Source of the DNA: VBOC01 sp035635475
GTDB lineage: Bacteria > Bacteroidota > Ignavibacteria > UBA10030 > SZUA-254
DNA length: 24,012 bases
Direction: 5' to 3'
Assembly (NCBI GenBank): GCA_035635475.1
Contig: DASQAZ010000142.1
Span: 1-24,012 of the forward strand
Shown: in pieces, positions 15,325 through 23,991 of the stretch
How the letters are laid out: every line of letters begins with the position of its first letter
Position numbering within the stretch: the stretch's first letter is position 1
Translations under genes and position numbers: made by a program
The notes under the pieces: model-generated
Database searches by the model: none
Seen by the model: only the letters and a program-made list of their open reading frames with translations
Told to the model about the DNA's origin: nothing

Positions 15325-16206
15325 TCAAAGCTGCTGCTCGGCATGATAGGAGCTCCGGACCAGGGGGCCTGATTCGACGTGCCGGAATCCCATCTCCAAT
15401 CCGATTTCCTTCAGTTTTCTGAATTCCTCCGGATGCACGAACCTGTCAACCGGCAGGTGTTCTTTCGTCGGCTGCAGGTACTGGCCGAGCGTGAGGATGA
15501 CGCAATCCTCCCGGCGCAAATCCTTGAGCACACCGACGACCTCGTCAATTCTTTCGCCGATTCCCAGCATCAATCCCGTTTTCGTGATGAATCCTCGCCT
15601 CCTGGCTCTATTGAGCAGCGCGAGGGACCGCTCGTATTTGGCCTGGGGCCGGACGATGGGGTACAACCGCGGCACCGTCTCCATATTGTGATTCAGAATG
15701 TCGGGCAGCGCATCCAGAACGATGTCCAGCGCAAATTCTTCGCCCCTGAAATCCGGGATCAGTACCTCGATCCTGATCCCCGGGTTCGACGCGCGCACCT
15801 GACGGATCGTCTCCGCAAATATCTGGGCCCCTCCGTCGTAAAGCTCGTCTCGATTCACCGATGTAATCACCGCATGGCGCAGGCCCAGAAGGCTGACCGC
15901 CCTGGCGACGCGGGCGGGTTCGTCGGCATCAAGTTCCGTCGGCTTTCCCGTCTTGACCGCGCAGAAGCCGCAGCTCCGCGTGCAGACATCGCCGAGGATC
16001 ATAAACGTAGCCGTGCCGTTATTCCAGCATTCACCCGCGTTGGGGCAGCGGGCTTCCTGGCATACTGTATGAAGGCGGTTGCTGTCGATGATCGCCTTCA
16101 AGCGGGCATAATTCTCTCCGCCCGGAACCCGGGACTTGAGCCATTCGGGCCTCTTTCGGCGCGGCGGCTCGGCCGCCGGCCTCACTTCTTGAATCAGGAA
16201 ATTCAT
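15325..16206 (-). CDS. lipA: Lipoyl synthase
   Basis: Radical-SAM enzyme that inserts two sulfurs into the octanoyl chain on lipoyl domains, finishing the cofactor. Both iron-sulfur sites are complete: the auxiliary cluster C49-x4-C54-x5-C60 and the radical-SAM triad CTRSCGFC (Cys75, 79, 82). The C-terminal RSSYHA motif (284-289), which supplies the Ser ligand of the auxiliary cluster, is present. Length 293 is usual. ATG at 16206 overlaps the E2 stop as ATGA, so translation is probably coupled. Last gene of the seven-gene lipoyl/dehydrogenase run. Confidence 0.98.
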   Translation of the reverse strand: MNFLIQEVRPAAEPPRRKRPEWLKSRVPGGENYARLKAIIDSNRLHTVCQEARCPNAGECWNNGTATFMILGDVCTRSCGFCAVKTGKPTELDADEPARVARAVSLLGLRHAVITSVNRDELYDGGAQIFAETIRQVRASNPGIRIEVLIPDFRGEEFALDIVLDALPDILNHNMETVPRLYPIVRPQAKYERSLALLNRARRRGFITKTGLMLGIGERIDEVVGVLKDLRREDCVILTLGQYLQPTKEHLPVDRFVHPEEFRKLKEIGLEMGFRHVESGPLVRSSYHAEQQL

Positions 16207-17546
16207 ACAACCTGGTTGTCGTCAAAGTTCTCGAGAAGCTTCACAACCGTTTCCAGAAACGAGCCGCCCAGCGCCCCGTCCACGATCCGATGGTCGAACC
16301 CGAGCGTAAAGTACCCGATCGACCGGACGGCGATCCCGTCGTTGATCACGACGGCACGCTTCTCGATGGAGCCCGTTCCCAAAATTGCCACCTGCGGCTG
16401 ATTGATGATCGGCACGCCGATCACGGTGCCGAAGACGCCGTAGTTCGTGATCGTGAACGTCCCTCCTTCGATTTCCGCCGGGGTCAATTTCTTCGTGCGC
16501 GCGCGCGTTCCCAGATCGTTGATCGCCCGCCCGAGGCCGGTGAAATTCTTCTCGTCGGCGTCCTTTATAACTGGAACGATCAATCCGTTCTCCGTAGCGA
16601 CCGCGATCCCCAGGTTGATCATCTTTTTCAGGATGATCTTGTCTCCCTCGATCGAGGAGTTCACGAGGGGGAATTGCTTCAGTGCCTTCACGATCGCGTC
16701 GCAGATAAACGGCATGAACGTGAGCTTGAAACCCTCCCGCCTCTCGAACGATTCCGCGTTCCGCCGCCGGGCCGTGTCGACTCTCGTCATATCGCATTCG
16801 TGAACCCCCCAGACGTGCGGCGAGGTCTGCACGCTTTTCATCATATGCTCCGACATCTTTAGAAGCACGTTGCTCATCTGCAGGATCTCGTACTTGGGCG
16901 GCGGGTATTTTGCCGCAAGCTCGCCGCTGTCGACGTGCTTCAGCGTCGATTCGATCCGGGGGGCGGCACGGCCGGCCGGCTGAGCGGGTTGTGCAGGCTG
17001 AGATGGAGGCGCCGAACGCGCCGGCGCTGCAGGCGCGCCCTGTTTTCTCTGCTCGAGATACGATTGTAAGTCCTTCTTCGAAACACGGCCGCCCTCGCCG
17101 GTCCCCGGAATTTGTTCGAGTTCCGCCATCGGGATTCCCTCCTCGCGGGCGATCGTCAATACCAGCGGCGAGTAAAACCGCCCCGGGGCGGGCGCTGATA
17201 CCGGCCTCTGAGCCGCGACAGGCGCCGGTGGTGGCGGTGCCGGCCCTTTCGCCGGTTGCTTGGCAGCCGCGGGGGCAGGCCCCAAAACGACAACGGCCGA
17301 GTCCTCGTCCGTCTCGATCTCGGCGATTACTGTCCGGACCTCGACAGTCTTCTGTTCCGGGAACAGAATCTTGGTCACCACGCCTGAGGCCGGCGCCGGA
17401 ATCTCGGAGTCCACCTTGTCGGTGCTGATCTCAAGGAGAGTTTCGTCTTTCTTCACCTTCTCTCCGGGCTTCTTGTGCCATTTGATGATCGTGCCTTCGG
17501 TCAGACTTTCGCCGAGCTGCGGCATCACAACGTCAATTTTCGACAT
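16203..17546 (-). CDS. 2-oxo acid dehydrogenase E2, dihydrolipoamide acyltransferase
   Basis: Core of a pyruvate- or branched-chain-type dehydrogenase complex; takes the acyl group from E1 on its lipoyl arm and passes it to CoA. The 447 residues show one lipoyl domain (about 3-78, lipoyl Lys44 in TDKVDSEIPAP), a Pro/Ala-rich linker, a peripheral-subunit-binding domain (YSPLVLTIAREEGI, GTGEGGRVSKKDLQSYL), a second Pro/Ala linker and the catalytic domain with the active motif DHRIVDG (His419, Asp423). ATG at 17546 starts the lipoyl domain; no Shine-Dalgarno sequence is seen. It is the only E2 in the window although two different E1 enzymes lie upstream. An 89-base gap separates it from E1 beta. 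Pyruvate and branched-chain specificity cannot be separated by eye. Confidence 0.95.
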   Translation of the reverse strand: MSKIDVVMPQLGESLTEGTIIKWHKKPGEKVKKDETLLEISTDKVDSEIPAPASGVVTKILFPEQKTVEVRTVIAEIETDEDSAVVVLGPAPAAAKQPAKGPAPPPPAPVAAQRPVSAPAPGRFYSPLVLTIAREEGIPMAELEQIPGTGEGGRVSKKDLQSYLEQRKQGAPAAPARSAPPSQPAQPAQPAGRAAPRIESTLKHVDSGELAAKYPPPKYEILQMSNVLLKMSEHMMKSVQTSPHVWGVHECDMTRVDTARRRNAESFERREGFKLTFMPFICDAIVKALKQFPLVNSSIEGDKIILKKMINLGIAVATENGLIVPVIKDADEKNFTGLGRAINDLGTRARTKKLTPAEIEGGTFTITNYGVFGTVIGVPIINQPQVAILGTGSIEKRAVVINDGIAVRSIGYFTLGFDHRIVDGALGGSFLETVVKLLENFDDNQVV

Positions 17547-17635
17547 GGGTTTATCGGTATAGTGATCGATTCTGGAATCTGGTTTGGATGCTATCGAACA
17601 CCGTATCACGAAGGAGCTTCGAGTTCCTTACCATT

Positions 17636-18622
17636 TTAGTATGCTCCCAGGATCTTGAGGGCGTCCACAACCTTCTGCGTATTGGGGAGAAAGTAATCCT
17701 CCAGCGTCGGTGCGTAAGGTACCGGGGTATCGAGCGAGGCGAGGCGTCTGACAGGGCCGTCGAGGTACTCGAAGGCCTCTTGCGCGATGATTGCGGCGAC
17801 TTCCGCACCGACGCCGCCGGTGAGCGTATCTTCGTGGAGTATCAGCACTTTCCCCGTCTTCCTGACCGAGCCGATGATCGCCTGCTTGTCCAAAGGCAGA
17901 AGCGACCGTAAATCGAGCACCTCGACCTGGACTCCGTCCTTCGCCATGATCTCCGCCGCTTCGAGCGCCCAGTGAACGCCGGTTCCGTAGGTGACGACCG
18001 CAATGTCGCTCCCGCTCCTCTTGACCTCCGCCTTGCCGATCGGGACGACAACATCCCCATCCGGCACTTCGCCCTTGCTGTGCCGGTACAGATATTTGTG
18101 CTCGAAGTACAGGACAGGATCCGGGTCCCGGATCGCCGCCTTGATCAGCCCCTTCGCGTCGGCGGGAGTCGAGGGCGCAACGAGCTTCAAGCCGGGAACA
18201 TGAAAAAACCATGCTTCGGGGTTCGTGGAGTGAAAGGGACCTCCACGGATGCCGCCGCCTGAAGGCAGTCTCAGGACCATGGGGACGGCGATGTTCGTCC
18301 GGTAGTGGAACTTGGCCACGTTGTTCACGAGCTGGTTGAATCCGTTGGTGACGAAATCCGCAAATTGCATCTCCGCGACCGGCCGCATGCCCACAATGGC
18401 CGAGCCCATGGCAGCTCCGATTATGGCAGCTTCCCCCAGGACCGTATCGATCACCCGCCGCTCTCCGAATTCCTCGAGGAATCCTTTTGTGACCTTGAAG
18501 GCGCCACCGTAAGCTCCGACGTCCTCGCCGAGGACAAAGACCGATTCATCCCGCCTCATCTCCTCACGGAGTCCGTCACTGATCGCCTCCAAATATGTAA
18601 TGGGCTCGGGCAAACGGCTCAC
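17636..18622 (-). CDS. 2-oxo acid dehydrogenase E1, beta subunit
   Basis: Pairs with the alpha subunit encoded just upstream to decarboxylate a 2-oxo acid and load E2. The 328 residues fit the transketolase-like beta family: VLGEDVGAYGGAFKVTKGF, DTVLGEAAIIGAAMGSAIVGMRPVAEMQFADF, the active-site His in GGPFHSTNPEAWF, and the C-terminal LDLRSLLPLDK and HEDTLTGGVGAEV. The GTG start overlaps the stop of the alpha gene as GTGA. Closely similar motifs appear in the second half of the fused E1 at 19656-21809, so the two are paralogues. Substrate is either pyruvate or a branched-chain 2-oxo acid. Confidence 0.95.
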   Translation of the reverse strand: MSRLPEPITYLEAISDGLREEMRRDESVFVLGEDVGAYGGAFKVTKGFLEEFGERRVIDTVLGEAAIIGAAMGSAIVGMRPVAEMQFADFVTNGFNQLVNNVAKFHYRTNIAVPMVLRLPSGGGIRGGPFHSTNPEAWFFHVPGLKLVAPSTPADAKGLIKAAIRDPDPVLYFEHKYLYRHSKGEVPDGDVVVPIGKAEVKRSGSDIAVVTYGTGVHWALEAAEIMAKDGVQVEVLDLRSLLPLDKQAIIGSVRKTGKVLILHEDTLTGGVGAEVAAIIAQEAFEYLDGPVRRLASLDTPVPYAPTLEDYFLPNTQKVVDALKILGAY

Positions 18623-19653
18623 GGGTTCGCGTACACGCCTTCGGCCGCCTGTTCTCCGGGAGGATACGGCTCCTCCAGAGCCTTCCGGGCGGCGTCTTCG
18701 ACCAGATGCCTGATCTCGTTTACGATCGTCTTTTTCTTCTCTTTGGAGAGCAAGCCTTTTGCCGTAATGACCCTCTCAAATTTTTCGATCGGATCCTCCT
18801 TCTCCCATCTCTGCAAGAGCTTCTTCGGAACATACCATGCGGTATCGTGCGCGGCATGGCCGCGCATTCGCATCGTCACCGTTTCTATAATTGAAGGCCC
18901 TCCTCCACGGCGCGCCCTCTCGACCGCTTCTCTTGAAACGCGGTGGACGGCCAGAACGTCTGTGCCGTCGATCGTGACACCGGGAATGCCGTAGCCGATC
19001 GCGCGGTCGGATAGACGCTCCACATTATGCTGTTTCGAGACGGGGGTCGAATAAGCGTATTGATTATTCTCTATAATAAGTATAAGCGGCAGGTGCATCA
19101 CCGAGGCCATCGCAAGCGCTTCATGCACCTCACCAACGTTCACGCCGCCATCCCCGATATAGGTCATGACCGCCGAGCGCCCGTTCCTGAGCACGCTGGC
19201 GAGAGCGACCCCAACGGCCACCGGCACCATTGCTCCGAGATGGCTGATATTGCCATAGATCCGCTTCTCCGGATCGGCATAGTGGCCGGTGCCGTCGTGC
19301 CCCCTTGCCATTCCGGTTGCCCGACCGAGGTACTGCAGCATGAGATTCTGAACGGTCTGCCCCCTCACGAGGTGGGCTCCGAGGTCCCGGTGCAGCGGGA
19401 AGATGTAATCCTCCGGCCCGAGCGCATACGCGGACCCAACGGCCGTGGCTTCGTTCCCTCTTCCCGAATATGCTCCGCCCACAATTTTCCCCTGCTGGTA
19501 GAGCCGGTTGATCGTATCCTCAAATTCGCGGGTCTCCAGCATGAAGTAATACAACTTTAGAAGATCTGCATTAGTGACGCCGCCGTCAGGAGATCCGCGG
19601 GGGATCGCCCGGCGTTTTGAAAGCCTGCTCTTGGTCCTGGTCAGGGTTGCCAT
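18619..19653 (-). CDS. 2-oxo acid dehydrogenase E1, alpha subunit
   Basis: Thiamine diphosphate-binding subunit. The 344 residues contain the conserved TPP motif, from IGDGGVNVGEVHEAL (GDG at 167-169) to IIENNQYAYSTP (NN at 196-197), plus GKIVGGAYSGRGNEA and GHDGTGHYAD early on and MRMRGHAAHD (phosphorylation-loop region in relatives). The type resembles pyruvate dehydrogenase alpha (GxGxEA, GHYADP). ATG at 19653 lies two bases after the fused E1 stop. A basic N-terminal 20 residues precedes the fold. Together with the beta gene it forms a split heterotetrameric E1. Confidence 0.95.
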   Translation of the reverse strand: MATLTRTKSRLSKRRAIPRGSPDGGVTNADLLKLYYFMLETREFEDTINRLYQQGKIVGGAYSGRGNEATAVGSAYALGPEDYIFPLHRDLGAHLVRGQTVQNLMLQYLGRATGMARGHDGTGHYADPEKRIYGNISHLGAMVPVAVGVALASVLRNGRSAVMTYIGDGGVNVGEVHEALAMASVMHLPLILIIENNQYAYSTPVSKQHNVERLSDRAIGYGIPGVTIDGTDVLAVHRVSREAVERARRGGGPSIIETVTMRMRGHAAHDTAWYVPKKLLQRWEKEDPIEKFERVITAKGLLSKEKKKTIVNEIRHLVEDAARKALEEPYPPGEQAAEGVYANP

Positions 19654-19655
19654 GG

Positions 19656-21809
19656 CTAAAAGGAGGAGAGTTCCTCGAGCGCCGAGAGGATGTCCGAAGT
19701 TTGCGGGAGCATGGCATTCTCGAGGGTTGGACCGTATGGCACGGGAGCATCTTTGGCCGCGACGCGTTTAATTGGCGCATCCAGATTGAAAAAAAGCTCC
19801 CCTGCGGCGCGTGCTCCGATTTCTGCTCCGAACCCCCCTGTGAGCGTATCTTCATGAACGATAAGGAGTTTCCCCGTTTTTCGGACACTCGTCGCGATGG
19901 TATCGAAATCGAGGGGGTTCAGCGTGCGCAGGTCGATCACCTCGGCCTGCACTCCCTTCCCGGAGATCATGCGGGCTGCTTCCAGGCTGCGCTGGACCAT
20001 CATGCCCCAGCTTACAATCGTGACATCGCTTCCCTCCATTACCACCCTGGCGAGCCCGAAGGGGAGGCAATAGTCGGCGTCCGGCTCGGGCGCCGCCGCA
20101 AAACTTGCCCGGTAGAGCCCCTTGTGTTCGCAATAGATGATCGGGTCGTCAGACCTGCACGCCGTCTTCAGAAGTCCTTTCGCGTCTGCCGCATTCGAAG
20201 GGAACACGACGCGGAGGCCGGGAATGTGCGTAAAAATGCCGTCGATACTCTGGCTGTGATAGAGGCCGCCGTGGATGTAACCGCCCACCGCGACCCGCAC
20301 AACCATGGGACACGACCATTCACCGAAGGACCGGAACCGGAGCATCGCCACCTCATCCCGCAACTGCATGAACCCGGGCCAGATGTAATCGCCGAACTGG
20401 ATCTCCACCACAGGCTTGAATCCGCGGAGGGCCAGGCCGAGCGCGGTTCCCACGATACTTGCCTCCGCGAGAGGCGAATTGAAGACGCGGTCCTTTCCGA
20501 ATCTCTTGGTCAATCCTTTTGTGGCGGTAAAAACTCCTCCCTTGTCGCCGGCAACGTCTTCGCCGTAGATCAGCATTTTCGGATTGCGTTCCATCTCCTC
20601 GGCCATCGCATGGTTGATCGCATCCACGAGGACGATTTTTTCTCCAGCGTGGGCGGGTTCCACGAAACCTTCCACGGGAACCGCCACCCTGGGAGAATAG
20701 ACTTGCAAAAGGAGATTCTTCGGGTCCTGCTGTGGTTCGGCTTCGGCCGCATCCGCCGCCCGATCGATGCGCTCCAGGACCTCCTTTTGAATCCGCCCGA
20801 TCCCCTCGGGGGTTATGAATCCCTTGTCGATCAGGTAGCGCTCGAAGCGCGGCAAGGGGTCCCGTGCCCGGTCTTGCGCGAGTTCCTTCTCCGATCTGTA
20901 TTTGCGCTGATCATCGGAGGAAGAGTGTGCCAGGAGTCTGACGGTGTGGGCAAGGATGAGGCTCGGCCCCCGTCCTGTCCGTGCGGCCTCGACGGCTTCG
21001 ACGGCGGTCTTGTACGATGCGGGGAAATCGCACCCGTCAACTTCGAAGCGATTCAGGCCCTCATAGCCGCTCACGAGGTCGTAGATTGACTTTGCCGCAG
21101 TCTGCTCTTCGACCGTAACGCTGATTGCGTACTTGTTATCCTGTATCAGGAAAACCACAGGCAGACGTTCGCGCGCCGCCCAATTCAGCGCTTCGTGAAA
21201 TTCACCCTCGCTGGTCGATCCCTCTCCCGATGAGACGTAGACGACCTCATCCTTCCCCTCCCTCACCGCTCCGAGAGCCGTGCCGACTGCTTCGAGGTAT
21301 TGTGTGCCGGTGGGGCTCGACTGGGAGACAATCCGCCACTTCTTGTGTCCCCAATGGAAGGGCATTGCAAAGCCGGCGCTGCTGGGTCCTTTCGCCCTGT
21401 GCAGCGCCTCCAGGAAGACTTCCTCGACCGTGTAACCGAAGGCAAGAGAAAACGGCAGGTCGCGGTAGTAAGGAAAGGCCCAGTCGTAAGCCGGCCGCAG
21501 CGCCATCGCCGTCGCCACCTGAACGGCCTCATGACCCGACCCGCCGATATGGAAGAATACCTTGCCCTGCTTCAGGAGCAGAAGGATCTTATCATCGCTT
21601 TTTCGGGCGGTGAACATGATCCGGTAGGCATCGAGCAGTTTCTCTTTCGGAAGCTCTCCCGGGAGCTTGACCCCCGCCCGACGCCCGCGTTCCAGCTCAC
21701 CGTTGGTTTTCTTCCCCTTCTTCGCCGCACTCCCTGCCGAATCTCTTCCTTTCGGACGAGGTCCCGCCATGCGGGACGATCGCGTCGGCGGCTTTCTTAC
21801 TGGTGGCAT
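19656..21809 (-). CDS. Fused E1 alpha-beta of a 2-oxo acid (probably branched-chain) dehydrogenase
   Basis: A single 717-residue chain with both E1 halves. Residues 1-50 are a Lys/Arg/Gly-rich extension. The alpha half (about 51-345) has FFHIGGSGHEA and the TPP motif SGEGSTSEGEFHEAL (GEG 195-197) ending in QDNKYAIS (Asn225). The beta half (from about 391) has IYGEDVAGDKGGVFTATKGL, the active-site region YIHGGLYHSQSIDG, and HEDTLTGGFGAEI. Such fusions are common in Bacteroidota and relatives and are usually named as branched-chain or general 2-oxo acid E1; the substrate is inferred. ATG at 21809 has GAGGAGG four bases upstream and overlaps the lipB end by 13 bases. A separate split E1 follows directly. 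Confidence 0.93.
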   Translation of the reverse strand: MPPVRKPPTRSSRMAGPRPKGRDSAGSAAKKGKKTNGELERGRRAGVKLPGELPKEKLLDAYRIMFTARKSDDKILLLLKQGKVFFHIGGSGHEAVQVATAMALRPAYDWAFPYYRDLPFSLAFGYTVEEVFLEALHRAKGPSSAGFAMPFHWGHKKWRIVSQSSPTGTQYLEAVGTALGAVREGKDEVVYVSSGEGSTSEGEFHEALNWAARERLPVVFLIQDNKYAISVTVEEQTAAKSIYDLVSGYEGLNRFEVDGCDFPASYKTAVEAVEAARTGRGPSLILAHTVRLLAHSSSDDQRKYRSEKELAQDRARDPLPRFERYLIDKGFITPEGIGRIQKEVLERIDRAADAAEAEPQQDPKNLLLQVYSPRVAVPVEGFVEPAHAGEKIVLVDAINHAMAEEMERNPKMLIYGEDVAGDKGGVFTATKGLTKRFGKDRVFNSPLAEASIVGTALGLALRGFKPVVEIQFGDYIWPGFMQLRDEVAMLRFRSFGEWSCPMVVRVAVGGYIHGGLYHSQSIDGIFTHIPGLRVVFPSNAADAKGLLKTACRSDDPIIYCEHKGLYRASFAAAPEPDADYCLPFGLARVVMEGSDVTIVSWGMMVQRSLEAARMISGKGVQAEVIDLRTLNPLDFDTIATSVRKTGKLLIVHEDTLTGGFGAEIGARAAGELFFNLDAPIKRVAAKDAPVPYGPTLENAMLPQTSDILSALEELSSF

Positions 21810-22504
21810 GCCGCCTCCTCTATAACAGAGATCGCTTTGCTTAATTCGCCGGCTGTTTCCACCACCGGCTCGGCCCCGAAGACATCGGCAAAATGCTTGA
21901 CAACAATTTCAGCGACTTCGGCGAGAGGAATTTCCCTGCCCATGAGTCGCTGGAGGGATGTGACGCCGCGATGGAAGATCCCGCACGGGATGATCCGGTC
22001 AAAGTACGAAAGGTCGGTATTCACGTTGAGGGCGAACCCGTGCATGGTGACCCAGTGACTGACGCGAACGCCGATCGCGCAGATCTTATTATTGCCGGCC
22101 CAGACTCCGGTGAAGTCCGGGTCGCGCCCCGCGGCGATGTGATAGCCGGCGAGCGAGCGGATCACGACTTCCTCGAGGTCGCGCAGGTACCGGTGAACAT
22201 CGCACCGGTCGGGCTTCAGAGATATAATCGGGTACACAACGAGCTGGCCCGGACCGTGATACGTGACGTCCCCTCCACGGTCGATCGCGCACACGTCCAC
22301 CCCCCGCTTTTTCAGTTCCTCATCGCCCGCCAACAGGTGATCGGCATCCGCGCTTTTTCCGAGCGTGTAAACATGGTTGTGTTCGTTTAACAAAACGACA
22401 TCGGAGATCCTTCCGGCCACGCGCAAATCGAAGAGGGTCCGCTGAAGGTCCCATGCAGACCGGTAGTCGGTGAGTCCGAGATCGACGAAGTTCGTGAGTG
22501 CCAT
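21797..22504 (-). CDS. lipB: Lipoyl(octanoyl) transferase
   Basis: Moves octanoate from acyl carrier protein to lipoyl domains, the first step of lipoate assembly. The 235 residues hold the family motif RGGDVTYHGPGQLV (77-90) and the active pair Lys140 (NKICAIGVR) and Cys174 (IIPCGI), with the acyl-pocket motif HGFALNVNTDL between. ATG at 22504 follows lpdA by 19 bases. No clear Shine-Dalgarno sequence. It feeds LipA, encoded at the far end of the same run. Confidence 0.97.
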   Translation of the reverse strand: MALTNFVDLGLTDYRSAWDLQRTLFDLRVAGRISDVVLLNEHNHVYTLGKSADADHLLAGDEELKKRGVDVCAIDRGGDVTYHGPGQLVVYPIISLKPDRCDVHRYLRDLEEVVIRSLAGYHIAAGRDPDFTGVWAGNNKICAIGVRVSHWVTMHGFALNVNTDLSYFDRIIPCGIFHRGVTSLQRLMGREIPLAEVAEIVVKHFADVFGAEPVVETAGELSKAISVIEEAACHQ

Positions 22505-22523
22505 GGTTTACTATAGTTCAGGT

Positions 22524-23918
22524 TCAGATATGGATCGAATGTCCGTAGGCATTCTCCGCCGCTTCCATGACGGCTTCCGCAAGCGTCGGATGCGCGTGGA
22601 CGGTGTTGAAAATCCCGGGAGCGGTGGTTTCGAGCGTCTTTGCCACTCCCAGTTCCGCAATCATTTCGGTCGCCTCCGAGCCGAGGATATGGGCTCCGAG
22701 AAGCTCGCCGTATTTCGCATCGAATATCAGCTTGACCAGTCCCTCCGTCTCGCCGATCGCCCGCGCTTTGCCGCTCGCACTGAACGGAAACCTTCCGATC
22801 TTTAACTGGTGGCCCTCGGCGATCGCCCGTTCCTCGGTCATACCCAGGCTGGCGACCTGCGGCTGGCAGTAGGTGCAGCCGGGAATGTTATCGTAGTCGA
22901 TCGGCTGGGGGTTCTTCCCGGCAATCGACTCGACACAGACGATGCCTTCTTTGGAGGCAACGTGAGCCAGCCAGGGAGGCCCGGCGACGTCCCCGATCGC
23001 GTACACGTCCTTCACACTCGTCCGGCTAAAATCGTCCACCTGGATCCAACCCTTCTCAAGACGCACGCCGATCGTTTCGAGCCCCATATTCTCGACATTG
23101 CCCTGCACTCCCACGGCCATCAGGCCGATTTCGCCGGTGAATTGCTTCTTCCCCTCCGGAGTAGTGACCTGCACGGTGACTTCTTTGGAAGTCGTCACGC
23201 TCTCGGTCTTCGCCTGCGTGTAGACCTCGATGCCCTGTTTTCTCAAACTGCTTTCCAATAGCTTGGAAATTTCCTTGTCCTCCACCGGGAGGATGTTCGG
23301 CAGCATTTCAAGGAGCGTGACGTGCGTTCCGAACGCATTGTAAAAGTACGCGAACTCGACTCCGATGGCCCCCGCTCCGATGATGACCATCGATTTCGGA
23401 ATCTTGGGAAGGACCATCGCTTCTATATATGATATAACCTGTTTGCCGTCGATCTTCGCATTCGGGAGCGACCGGGCCCGGGCGCCCGTCGCGATGATAA
23501 TCGATTTGGCTGAAACCGATTCCACTCCTTTCCCGTCTCTGGAAATTCCAATTTTCCCGTTTCCGGCGAGGGTCCCCCGCCCCTTGATATGCTCGATCTT
23601 GTTCTTCTTAAAAAGGTATTCGACCCCTTTGGAATTCCTGTCGGCGACGTCCCGGCTTCTCTTGATGATCTTCGGGAAGTCGAATTTCAGATCCTTGCAA
23701 CTGATCCCCCACTCCTCGGCGTTTTTGAAGTGCGTGTACACTTCGGCGTTTTTCAACAGCGCCTTGGTCGGGATGCAGCCCCAGTTCAGGCAGATTCCTC
23801 CGAGCCTGTCCTGCTCGATGACTGCCGTGGTGAGTCCGAGCTGCGACGCACGGATTGCGGCGACATACCCTCCGGGTCCGCCGCCGATGACCGCCAGATC
23901 AAATTGTCGTTCGGGCAT
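22524..23918 (-). CDS. lpdA: Dihydrolipoyl dehydrogenase (E3)
   Basis: FAD enzyme that reoxidises the dihydrolipoyl arm of E2 and makes NADH. The 464 residues have the FAD motif VIGGGPGGYVAAIRA, the redox-active disulfide in GGICLNWGCIPTK (Cys43, Cys48), the NAD motif VIIGAGAIGVEFAY, the second FAD motif VYAIGDVAG, and the C-terminal catalytic dyad HPTLAE (His443, Glu448). ATG at 23918 is supported by the FAD motif starting at residue 8. First visible gene of the seven-gene run; its upstream region is cut by the window edge. Confidence 0.98.
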   Translation of the reverse strand: MPERQFDLAVIGGGPGGYVAAIRASQLGLTTAVIEQDRLGGICLNWGCIPTKALLKNAEVYTHFKNAEEWGISCKDLKFDFPKIIKRSRDVADRNSKGVEYLFKKNKIEHIKGRGTLAGNGKIGISRDGKGVESVSAKSIIIATGARARSLPNAKIDGKQVISYIEAMVLPKIPKSMVIIGAGAIGVEFAYFYNAFGTHVTLLEMLPNILPVEDKEISKLLESSLRKQGIEVYTQAKTESVTTSKEVTVQVTTPEGKKQFTGEIGLMAVGVQGNVENMGLETIGVRLEKGWIQVDDFSRTSVKDVYAIGDVAGPPWLAHVASKEGIVCVESIAGKNPQPIDYDNIPGCTYCQPQVASLGMTEERAIAEGHQLKIGRFPFSASGKARAIGETEGLVKLIFDAKYGELLGAHILGSEATEMIAELGVAKTLETTAPGIFNTVHAHPTLAEAVMEAAENAYGHSIHI

Positions 23919-23977
23919 TGTGTCTTCTTGAAGAAAGGGGTCCGCGGCCTTTAGGGAGGGAAATGCGGGCGATGGGC

Positions 23978-23991
23978 TGCGTCATGACGCA
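23978..23991. promoter_or_regulatory. Perfect 14-bp palindrome upstream of lpdA
   Basis: TGCGTCATGACGCA is a complete palindrome with no loop, 59 bases before the lpdA start, next to TATATTTT on the minus strand (7 of 8 to the Bacteroidota -7 form TAnnTTTG). The position and symmetry suit a dimeric repressor or activator site for the lipoyl/dehydrogenase run. Confidence 0.35.

Noticed and set aside
15379..16401. 340-codon plus-strand open frame
   Set aside because: Antisense to lipA and the E2 3' end, both certain genes; no motif or ribosome binding site.
17609..17622. Small CGAAG/CTTCG hairpin in the E1 beta-E2 gap
   Set aside because: Only five base pairs and no T run; too weak to call a terminator or regulator.
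19617..21089. 490-codon plus-strand open frame
   Set aside because: It lies entirely antisense to the fused E1 gene, whose protein is strongly conserved; the frame has no recognisable domain. High G+C opens long antisense frames.
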